From: Phyllostachys edulis
Taxonomy: Eukaryota; Streptophyta; Magnoliopsida; Poales; Poaceae
NCBI GenBank assembly: GCA_036346405.1
Contig: CM070557.1
Location: 56,426,016-56,490,015 of the forward strand
Length of the DNA: 64,000 nucleotides
Direction: 5' to 3'
A program made the translations under genes and the position numbers. Below the pieces are notes generated by a model. That model was not told the origin of the DNA and ran no database searches. It saw only the letters and a program-made list of their open reading frames with translations. Below are positions 36,801 to 47,000 of this stretch, piece after piece; position 1 is the first letter of the stretch; every line of letters begins with the position of its first letter.

Positions 36801-37375
36801 CAGATTTTGAAGATGATCAAGTGCAGGGCGGTGCAGACCTCTTTGAGGAGGAGTTCTTTGATGACCCAGCTGCCTAGGACGTTCTCCACCCGACAGCCTG
36901 TGGGGCTTGTTGGATGGCTTCTGCGTGCTTTTGGTGTTGGAGCTTTAGAGCTCTTTGTTGCCAGTTGTAAGTCCTTGTTGGTTTTGTAAGCCCTTAGTGG
37001 CAGACCTCTTGTATCAAGCTTGACCATAAGGTCCTGTTTTTATTAGTCTGTTCTGTTTGCTTCTCTTTTGTTCGACCTTGTGGTTGTGATATTATCTTGT
37101 GTTCCTATGTGAGCTAGCTTCTGTTGTCCTGGGACTAGCTCGGATCGCAGGGGCAGGACCTTCAGGAGGTCCTACGGGACTTATCCTGGGAGGTCCTGTC
37201 GGACCTCCTTGTTGATATACCTGGAGGTGCTACCGGTGGGTTGCTGGTCAAGACCTCCAGGAGGTCTTGAAGACCTCCTGGGAGGTCCTAGCAGACCTTA
37301 CTCGTGTAGCCCCGCAGCAAAAAAAAAAAAGTCCTCCCGGACCTTTGCTGTATATCACAAGGAGAGGTCGTCACA
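33848..37375. repeat. Solo LTR, 3528 bp, TG...CA, TSD TATAC
   Basis: It starts TGTAGCGTCCCG and ends GGTCGTCACA, with TATAC at 33843-33847 and 37376-37380. It sits between the gag region and the polypurine tract of the gag-only copia element and contains no coding domain. The heptamer GACCTCC, or its complement, recurs along most of its length, including a 60-bp tandem array. Its termini suggest a gypsy-type LTR; the family is unknown. Confidence 0.75.
34314..34740. repeat. 60-bp tandem array inside the solo LTR
   Basis: Units begin CAGACCTCCCC at 34314, 34376, 34436, 34496, 34561 and 34621, with a diverged partial copy from 34681. Each unit carries GAGATCTGGCCGTTAAGACC and a second GACCTCC-like motif. 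One unit has a 5-bp internal insertion. Confidence 0.9.
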
Positions 37376-37585
37376 TATACCATATAGCAATGTCAAAAAC
37401 AAGTCTTTTAGAATGATTATGCAATTTAAATTCATGATAGGCATCTCAAACAATGACTAAACTGATCATAAGCACCACAAAAAGATATTACCAAGAAAAG
37501 TGAGAGCCTGACAGTGAGACACAAGTTAAATCTAGATGAGCTAGCAGTCTCATATAACACCCTATTGCTTCACTTTCAATTCTTA

Positions 37586-37815
37586 TTTGCATGTGGCATG
37601 CTTAGAGCATACTTCTTTTCAAGGGTAGCATGCTTGGAGCATACTTCTTTTCCTTTTAGCACTTTTGTGTGCATATTTTTCCTTTTGAATATACATAGTT
37701 ATGTATGGCATGCTTGAAGCATACTTCTTTTCATTTGAACACTTTTGTGTGCATATTTTTGTTCTCTTGAATACACAGCTATGCATGGCATGCTTGAAGC
37801 ATACATCATTTCATT
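37586..37815. repeat. About 80-bp imperfect repeats in the copia internal region
   Basis: GGCATGCTT(A/G/GA)AGCATACTTCTTT-type blocks recur at about 37595, 37629, 37707 and 37787, the last three spaced close to 80 bp. They lie between Gag and the polypurine tract, where pol would be expected in an autonomous copy. Confidence 0.7.
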
Positions 37816-38185
37816 TTCCTTTTCTCAACCCTTTATTTTTTTATATATAACATGCCAAATTGAGTGAGCATAACAAGATTGCAATGAGAGACATACTTGC
37901 TACAAATCCAAGATTTAAAAAGACTCATAAACAAGCTCATCCTTTTTCATAGACATCTCCAAGTGATAACAATAATCAATCTAGTCAAAGTGTTCAGCCA
38001 TGTCATGCTTTAGTTCTAATGTAGCAAGTTTATTAAAACCAGTCAAGATCAAGGCTACACAGCACATGAATAAATATGATAACGAGAGCTCTACACCTCA
38101 TTTGATTTCAATGGCTTGGACTTGATGAATTGTTTAACAAGAATAATAAACAAAGCTTCTGAAATTTTAAACAACAAGCTCCCCC

Positions 38186-40539
38186 TCAGAATAATCCCAT
38201 AGGATGCAACACACCTAACTCACTTTGCAAATAAGATCTAGAAATCCAGTACTGAGATACACGATATGGAGAAACAGCAACAAAACTAGAACCAAAACCA
38301 CGTGTGCGTGTGCGATCAAAACGCGAATTATGTGAATTAAATCGCAAACCAGTACGTGAAGCAGATTTAAAGCCATCATAAAAATCCTCTAAAAACCCAG
38401 CTTTCACATTAGTTCTAGGGACAATAAGAGAGGTTGCACATTTTGTCTTAAGGCGTTAAATCTTTCCTTTTTCTCTTTCTTAACACGCCTAAAGCAAAAT
38501 TCATGCAAGTGCCCATCTCTACCACAATAGGTGCAATGAAATTTAACATAATTAGAATTCTTTTGAGATGACGAGCTAGCACCTACAACATTAGGAGAAG
38601 AGCTTTGCACAAAACCAGCAGATTTAAACACAATTTTATGAGGCTCACTTTTTGTTTCAATTAACCCACTTCTAATGACCTTAACTATTTTAGATGGATT
38701 ATTCTTGGCATAAATAGCAGCATTATATCCTAGACCAGTGTTTTTGACACTCAGTTTAGATTTGTCTAGAATCATATTCAAATTTTTCTTGCCAAAAGAG
38801 AATCTTTCTAAAGTGTCTTTAAGATACTCATTTTCTTTAGTCAATTTAGGACAGATTGTGCACTTAACATATCCATTCTTAGTTTTCTTAGAAGCACTAG
38901 ACAGAGCCAATTTTTCTTTTTCAGCAAATTCATTTAATTGTCTAGACAAAACTTCTATCTCAGTTGTGAGTTTGGGACAATTAGTGCAAGGAAGTGTCTC
39001 ATGATAAAACATTTGTTATATGGATTCCTGAGATGACTTTAGTCTAGCTTCTAACAGTTCACAATTAGAGCAAGTTTTAATTTGTGCATTCAAAATACTT
39101 GACTCTAAACAAATTGAACTAGACTTCAGTTTTTCAATTTCACAATATGCAAGTTTCAGCTTATCATCACAAGAATCATGCGCCAGTTTCAGCTCATCAA
39201 ATTTAGCATGTATTGATCTAGCAACTTTCAATTCAGAATGCAAAACTTGACATGATTCACAAGATTCATCTTCAGGAATAGAAGCTTTAAGTCTATCAAT
39301 TTCAGAATTTAAGTTCTCAACAACAAGGTCATGTTTCTTTATTTTCTTTTTATATTTTTTGAGCTCATCTGTCAACCTAAGCATAGCACAAGATAAATCT
39401 GTATAAGAGGGTTTTACGTCATCAGGATCACTGTAGAGATCATCATTGTTAAGCTCCTCACTGCTTGCCCTAAAACACATCCCTGTGAAGTCCACCTCCT
39501 TTGCCTTCTTACCATTGTCCTCATCGTCGCTTCCAGAATCATCATCACTCAAATCAATCTCATCAAGTGCTAAAATTATTTTGTTGACCGCTCTACGATA
39601 ATTGCACTTCTTGCTTGGGTCAATCTTGAATTAAGAGCGACGAATTGGTGCCTTGTCATCCTTGACCTCCTTGCCCCTCAATTTAGGGCAATTCGTCTTG
39701 ATGTGGTTTAGCTCACCACACTCATAGCATCTGATTGGACCTCCTCTCCGCCTTGTTCTGATGTTGTTAATTGCCTTGGTCACTCTGTTGGAGATGAGTA
39801 CAAGCTGCTCTTCTTGAATCTCCTCTAACTTTTCATCTGAAATAAAATACAGTGCAGACAAAGAAACAATAGAGGAACTAGAAGGATTGCCAGTTTGGTT
39901 AGTCACTAGACCCAAAGAATTAGACTTATTTACCCTGGCCAAAATATCAATCTAATATGTTTTCATCTTGGAATAAAGATCATTCAAGGTGAGTGTTTCC
40001 ATGTTAACAGAATTATTAATAGTAGTGACTAACACATTCCAGACAGTCATATCCAAAGTATTTAAAATTTGACGAGCATTGTCAGAATCAGAGTATGTGA
40101 CATCAACAGATTGCAAATCACTAACAATTTTATTGAAGCGATCAAAAAGCGCATCTACTGATTCTCCTGGTTTTATCTCAAATTTAGAATACTCCTTTTT
40201 GAATTGGTTCTGACGAACACCTTTAACAGACTTAGAACCTTCATGATAATCACCTAGAGTAGTCTAAATTTTATTAGCAGATTTAATATTAGCAATTCTG
40301 ACAAACTCGTTTCTACCTAGACGTTGCAACAATATATTTCTAGCCTTAGCATTAGCTTCAACATCAATAGTATTATTAGCAGAAATAACAGCAGGCACTT
40401 CGTATGGACTTTCAACTTTTTGCCAAAGAGCATTACCTTGTGCTTGTAGAAAAACCTCTATGCATGTTTTCCAATAAATATAATCTGACCCATCGAAAAA
40501 CGGTGGCTTATCTGAAAAACGATCTCGATCTGATGCCAT
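38186..40539 (-). pseudogene. Copia-type Gag with two zinc knuckles, several stops
   Basis: The start codon at 40539-40537 lies only 5 bases from the PBS. The reading KPPFFDGSDYIYWKTCIEVF is the conserved Gag N-terminus of SIRE-like and related copia elements. The same frame continues to 38404 with in-frame stops at about 40264, 39950, 39631 and 39016. It carries a knuckle CYECGELNHIKTNC near 39720, a long coiled-coil-like Glu/Lys/Leu region (39552-39016) and a second knuckle CTYCGRDGHLHEFC near 38520. A final short piece (38407-38186) is in another frame. No protease, integrase or RT follows. Two knuckles flanking a coiled coil is a recognisable layout of some large grass copia Gags. Confidence 0.75.
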
Positions 40540-40544
40540 TACAA

Positions 40545-40560
40545 CCTTGCTCTGATACCA
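40545..40560 (-). other. Primer binding site of the gag-only copia element
   Basis: The minus strand reads TGGTATCAGAGCAAGG, two bases inside the 5' LTR. It is complementary to initiator methionine tRNA. Confidence 0.9.
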
Positions 40561-40562
40561 CT

Positions 40563-41836
40563 TGTAGGATCGTCAATAGCAATCAAAGGGAGGTAAATGA
40601 TTGTGCAAGATTTTTTTGCACCCTATTGAAACCGATCACACATTGTTTTCTAGATTTCGCGTGCCAGGATGCCACCGTGCGCCGCACCTAATCGCCTCCA
40701 GCCGAACTGCTTCCAGCCGCAGCTAGCACAAGGCCTTGCCAAAAATCCTTCCAGCAATAAACAACTCTAAAAGATCAAGCCTCATGCACATCCAAAATCA
40801 TCGGCCCCCACCGAGACCCAAAACAATATTTTATCTATTCTCTTGCATGCATGCAAAAACCAATGGCTGCCAAAACCAAAGCCGCCGCCGGCCCTATTCT
40901 TCGAAGCCACGCGTAGAGAGAAATTAGGCAGCCGCCAGAGCCCTCGCTGCAATCTGTTTTTCTCTGTACCGCCACCCGGGACCAAAAACGCCGATGTGCT
41001 GCCGCCGCTAGCTTTTACAGGATCGCATCAAGCCACAAGGAGCAGCCGCTTGCAGTCCTTCATCTCACGCCAAGCACAAGCAAAAAGCTGCAGCCACTAG
41101 CAATTAACAAACCTGAAAAACTCAATCTGCTACTTCTGCATGCACACCCTCCTTTTCTTTATTCCCTCAAAGCAAAAGCTTGTGTTGCCACAAGCACGAT
41201 GGTACAATCCTAGATTGGTTTTTCGCTCTGAACCAACAGCCGCCGGCCCTTAGATCCAAAACCTCCACGCGAGGACTTTTTCTTGGCTGCTACCCTAACC
41301 GCCGGTCATCGACCCGTACGAGCAGCATATATATGTATATATATCCGCACCTGCACCCCTACGGAAAAACAGTAGACTCCAAACCCAAAACGTGTCCTCA
41401 TCCGATACGGTCACGTAAGCTAATCCAATCCTAACCAACAAGGATTTCCTAATTTCTCTCAGCTTTCCAATTTTGGACACTCCAAAATTGTCACGTGTCG
41501 TAGCTTCCGAAACGCGCCTTCGTAGCTTCAACACGCATCATCCATCTTTGATCTCCACACGCCCCAACTCGAGCTCGACCATCTCCTCCAACATCCTCGA
41601 CCCTCTTGGACCATGACTTCGCACCAAGCCATCTCCCGGTCACCGCCGTAGACCACGATCGCCTCCGAGTCACCCTGCACATGCAAAGACGAAAACACCA
41701 TCTTTTTCCCGGCACAAGTTCTTTCCAACTTGACCGATATAAGTCTACACACATCACACGCCTCAAATAATATCAGTGCCCAATTGTCAATTATTCATCA
41801 ACTAAAATAAACTAGACCAAGCCACATGGTCTGACA
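40563..41836 (-). repeat. 5' LTR of the gag-only copia element
   Basis: This 1274-bp LTR runs TGTAGGATCG...GGTCTGACA. Compared with the other LTR it lacks a 166-bp block, with AGC at both deletion edges, and differs by scattered substitutions and small indels. Confidence 0.88.
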
Positions 41837-42730
41837 GTTCCAAAGAAGGAAGTGTGGCATTGTATTTCCGATTGCTTCGCCTTTTGCTCGGGATTGCAGG
41901 GCGATAGTTTTTCTAGGTGAGTGTCTTTGACATGCCTTGCCAGTTACATCACGGTGATTTTGAATATCACCAGCTCCGTGAGTATCTCTTCTATCTAATC
42001 GTGATTCACTTTGTTCTTATATATGTGATTGCTGTTATGTTTTGATTCAATCACTGTGAGTTAAAGCAAAGTGATTGTTGTGGGCTTGAATAATTTGTTC
42101 TGTGATGAGATTGGTCTAGTTCTGAAATTATCTTGATAACTTATTCAGTTTTGAGCTCTAATAGACTTGCTTGCTATTGACATATTGTCTTTAGAGGTTC
42201 TGTCTTTCTGTGGCACTTAATCTGATCACTTGAATAGATATTCAGTTAGTTCATCTTACAACTGAAAGGCATCTAAGTTGAATGTTGTATCATTCTGTGA
42301 GTTCACTAGTTTTTATTGGCTTAAAGGTTGGAGTAGTGAATTTTGTGATTCTTTTAAGGTGATCTGTTGACAGAAAGCATAATTGTTAACAATTGGGCAT
42401 GAGATTAATAGTGTCAGTGTTGTAAAGCTTTGTTTAGAGCTCAAAATATGTTTGCTATTTATTTAAGCCAATTTGTGAAGAGAATAGACCTTAGTGCTGA
42501 GATGGCCAAGTTTGTATCTTGTGCAACTCGCCATCTGAGAGCTCTCATTAACTTCAAATATTTGTGCTCTATGCTGATTTCTTACATATACATGTGGTAT
42601 ATGTTTAGCATTTTATTCAGTTTAAATGACATGAAAGATTTACATTTGTATATGTTGATTTGATCATTTAAATGCTGGTGGATTAATGCTTTATTGATTC
42701 ATAATTATGCTGCAATTACTTATGTCATTC
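41837..42730 (+). repeat. LTR-like sequence, right part
   Basis: This continues the sequence cut at 32050 and starts with the duplicated GTTCC. It is AT-rich and has no coding domain. The terminus cannot be placed: no CA end with an AATCC duplication matching the bases before 31317 was found. The sequence just before 42740 (TCATTCCCCTTAAA, TTCACTGA) recurs at about 56363. Confidence 0.4.
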
Positions 42731-42871
42731 CCCTTAAATTCACTGATTACCAATTGTTCTTTCGTACAAAAGGTGCTTTTAGTTCTCTTGGCTGGAAATG
42801 GAATGGGCTGATCGTGATCGTATGTCTTTCCGATGCTTGGGTGTGCATGATTCTCAGGAGGCCAATCGGAA
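42731..42871 (+). pseudogene. Second BLE2-like copy, left fragment
   Basis: The reading is FTDYQLFFRTKGAFSS, then NGLIVIVCLSDAWVCMIL. It matches the start of exon 2 of the intact copy (LDYQFFFRTRGAFRS, VIVCLTDVLVFLM). The fragment ends at the Helitron insertion after 42871 and continues in frame at 54085. No exon 1 equivalent was found upstream. Confidence 0.8.
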
Positions 42872-44091
42872 TCTTCCAGCTCTCTATTTGCGGTGAGAAT
42901 GCCGTTCTCCCCGCGTTTCACGGGCGCCCTCGGCCAAACGGACGCAAACGCATGGCTCGCAAATTTTCTCAACGTGCTCGGACTCGCGCGGTCGGTCGTC
43001 CGATCGACCGAATCGATCAGCTGCTTTGCCTCGACGGATCTTCTGCGCTTCTCGGCGATAACACAATGGACCGGCACTCTTGGATCTTTGCTTTCGCTTC
43101 TTTTACTTTTTCCCCGTTTCCTTGCTTCTCTCGTCTTCGCTCTTCTCCTCGATTGCTTCTTCCTGCCCGCCCGCCCAAGAACTTTGTCTCGGCGGCTTGC
43201 CCGCCTCGTTCCCACCGGCGGCTCGCCCCATCTTCTTGCTGGCCGCGTCCGTGCCTGGTTCATCTCTCTGCGGCCGTTCGCAGCTTCGATTCGCCCGGCA
43301 CCACTGCGGCCGCAACTCGCCTCGTGCCGCCCGGCCGCTTCGCGACCTCCACAGTTACCCGTCGAGCTCATGCCTGCTTTATTCGCCGGTTTGTGCCCGC
43401 GCCCGTGGGTCGTCTTCCTGGCTCGGGGTCCACCCGTGAGGCTCCGCCCCCTTCTTCTGCGGCCGCACCTGCCTCGTCTTGCCCGGCCATTCGCGCAGCC
43501 TCCTGGTTACCCCCGTGAGGCTCCGCCGTCGCCTGCTGCGCCGATTTGTGCCCGCGCCCGTGGGTCGTCTTCCTGGCTCGGGGTCCACCCGTGAGGCTCC
43601 GCCCCCTGCTTGCTGCGCCGATTGGTGCCTGCGGCTATGGGTCCTCTCCCTGCCTCGGCCGCTCGCCTAGCCCGGTTGGCCTCGCTTGCGCCACCCAACT
43701 CTTTTCTGCTACTACTCTGCGATGTTCTGATGTTCTCCCTTCTGTTCGATTGTTCGATTTTTGTTCGTTATTCCCTGATTTGCCGCCTCGCCGATTCAAT
43801 TGTTTATCAATATCGATTTGTTGGCCAGCTTATTTCTTGCTTCCTTAAATCGTCGGCTTCGTTCTGCGATTTCTCGATTTGGATCATAGCGTACAGCCAG
43901 CCTTACTTATTCTTGACACTAATTCCACCCTTCCTTTTTCTATTGTTGCCTGGTTCAAATTACCTAATTGGATTATTATGATGGTTTCAATGGCAGGTTA
44001 GCGAGGGAGGACATTCCTTGCCCTTGCATATGAGGCATTGTTTCCGGGACGCAACTTAATTCCTTTCCTGTTAGCCGTGATCTGTCCTCAG

Positions 44092-47000
44092 ATGTCGTCC
44101 CATCCTAGTGACGTCGTTTTATCAGGTAGGTTCTTTGTTTCGAGTTATTCCATTGCGCTCTTCCTTATGCCTGCTTTGTACGGCTTGTTTTTCTATGTGC
44201 CTTACCTATCCTACCTTGCTCAGACAGCGCACCGTCGTGTCCTGGGCCCTCTACTTGGTTTAGTCCAACGACACAACTAGGTATGCATGTTTGGTTTATC
44301 CCTATGGAATCTTGAAGATGATACAGTCTGCTACCTTATCCCCATGAAATCCATCGTCGTTTGCTCATTTCGTTGCACGCCACATTGAGGTGCATTGCTC
44401 AGCCTATGCTCTTGCTCCTCTCATTGTTTGTTTGGTGTTTGCTCCTTGGTTCTGCCTGTTGCTAACATGGCATTGCCTATTTGCTCTTTGGCCCTGCCTA
44501 TGACTAAGACTATTTCCTTGTTCACTTTCCTTGCTTCCCGTCCTCTATAGGCCAAGAGCGGTTGCCATGCCAGTCTGGTCGACCAGTTATCCGTAACAAC
44601 GGTATTGTTGTTTGATTCCGCCTATCCTCAATTAGTGCTTTTAGTTGTTCTTGTATGTGCTCTTCATACATGCTTAGGTTCTTTGCTATTGTAGGAAACC
44701 ATTACTGCCCTGTCGTTCATCCTAACATTGCACAGCAGAATCGGAGACGACGACTCCTAGCTAATAAACGCCGGCTGTTGTTTGCCCAAGGTTGTCTCTG
44801 ACCTCTCTCTCCTGCCCAGTTTTGATCATGTTTTCATCTTTCCGCATCGACTTCTATGTCCATGCATCTCCTACGTTAATTCCATCGGTTTACCATGCAT
44901 CTCCTACGTTAATTCCATCGGTTTACCATTCGTCTATTTTGCCTGTTTCATTCTGTAGGTGCTATACCACGTGGCCCATCCGTTGGTACTACGTTATCCT
45001 TGCCGATTCAGTATATTGAGGATCTTAAAGGTTACCTTCCAATCCTACATGTGACCAATGACACTAAAAACAGAAACTTTATTATGCTCATGTGTTCTTT
45101 GATTCATGATCACCGGTGATTAATGCTTGCAGCCGCATATCCAGGACGCTCTTACTATGGCACTCCAGACTATACGTGTCAGCATTGTTCAGCAGTTTTC
45201 TGGTACCACGAACGATTGGGTGGCCAAAGCTCAGTGGCTCGGGGCCGCATTGCCTACAATCTATGCTGTCGGGGTGGAAGGATTTCTCTGCCAGCATATA
45301 GGCCGTGGCCCCCGCCATTAAACGAGCTAATCTCATTCAGTGGAGGTACCAGGTCTAATCATTTCATGCGATTGATCAGGCAATACAATTCGCTTTTCGC
45401 ATTTACTTCCCTAGGGGTGCATGTTGATAGAAGCATCAATACTGGTCACGGCCCCTATGTTTTCCGAATCAATGGTGTCGTACATCATCGTATCGGATCG
45501 CTCTTGCCATCAGATGGAAATCGACCTGAATATGCTCAGCTTTATATCTACGACACCGCGAATGAAGTGCAAAATAGACTAAACATATTTGACAATACTG
45601 AAAACCACCGTGACCAACCGGATCATTCGATTGTGACCGCTCTCATTGCTATGCTAGATCGTTGTAATCCATTGGTGCAAAGATTTAGAATGGCTCGGGA
45701 TCGTCTGTTCTCTCCAAATGCTCCAGACATATCCATACAACTCATTGCGTATGACACATCACATGGCTCTCGTTATGACCTACCAACTTCATCAGAGTTA
45801 GCAGCTTTGCTTGTTGATGATTTCCCTACTGATGCTTCCACATTCGACATTGTCGTCGAAACACATGCAGGTCCTTGCAAACAAATATCACCGCTCCATC
45901 CAGCTTTGATGTCTTTGCAATACCCTATTTTGTTTCCGTATGGTGATAAAGGATTCCACCTTGGTATTAAATATAAAGAGGTGGATGGCTTCTCTCCAGG
46001 AATCCGAGAATTTGTCTCCATGCTATAGTTCTACTGCTATTACCTTCACTATCGTACAGCTGAGCCTAACCCTTTCACTTGCTCTGGAAGACTCTCTGAC
46101 CAAATTATTGTTAATGCTTACTCTTGTGTGGAGGCAAATCGTCTTAACTTCCATGCTCTCAATCAAGACAAGCTACGTTCTGAGACATATCAAGGTGTTA
46201 AGGATGCTGTTGCGAAAGGCGCTCAGACAGGCAAGGATATTGGAATAAAAATGATCTTACCTGCTAGCTTCACTGGAAGCAGAAGATATATGGTCCAAAA
46301 TTACCATGATTCCATGGCTCTATGCCGCGCGTACGGGGCTCCGGACTTATTTAGCACATTCACATGTAACCCCAAATGGCCAGAGATCGCTGAAGCACTC
46401 CGTACTGAGCCAGGCCAATGTCCCTCTGATAGATCAGACATTGTCACTAGGGTATACCATATGAAACTTCAAGAATACTTGGCAGATATTAAAGATGGTT
46501 CTGCCTTTGGACCGATCCGTGCAGGTATTCCCGATCTCCCATCATCCATATACACGTCTTACCATATTCTTTTGCCTATTGAAGACCTCTTTTCGCTTCC
46601 GTGTTTTACAGTTATCTATACTACTGAATTCCAAAAAAGAGGCCTACCGCATGTGCATGTCCTCAAGTGGCTTAAAGATAGAGGAGATATACCTACACCA
46701 ACTTTTATTGACAGCATTATTTCTACCGAGATACCTGATGTGGTTACCGATCCACTGGGCTATGCTCTTGTCGGGGAATTTATGATGCACGGCCCTTGTG
46801 GAGAACAAAACCCTAGATGTCCATGCATGAAGAAAGGCAAGTGTTCCAAATGGTATCCTAAGCAGTTCCATGACGAGACAACTGTTGATGCAGATGGCTT
46901 CCCGATATACCGACGCCGTGACAATGGTCGGTTCATAGTTAAACACGGTGTTAAACTGGATAATAGATTTGTTGTTCCTCATAACCTCCCATTGCTAAAG

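Larger units (their letters stand above)
32051..41836 (-). mobile_element. Gag-only copia-type LTR retrotransposon, TSD GTTCC
   Basis: LTRs at 32051-33481 and 40563-41836, a PBS, a polypurine tract and flanking GTTCC (32046-32050 and 41837-41841) define it. On the minus strand only a Gag-type reading exists. Integrase, RT and RNase H are absent once the 3.5-kb solo LTR at 33848-37375 is taken out. It is therefore either an internally deleted copy or a naturally non-autonomous family mobilised in trans. Confidence 0.85.

Noticed and set aside
32495..41434. Pairs of plus-strand frames repeated near 32495-33063 and 40843-41434
   Set aside because: They are the two LTRs of the gag-only copia element; the repeated peptides are LTR sequence.
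42893..43594. 233-codon reading frame in the Helitron 5' region
   Set aside because: Three overlapping plus-strand frames are open here because of high GC content and internal duplication; none carries a domain and none joins in phase to the helicase exons.
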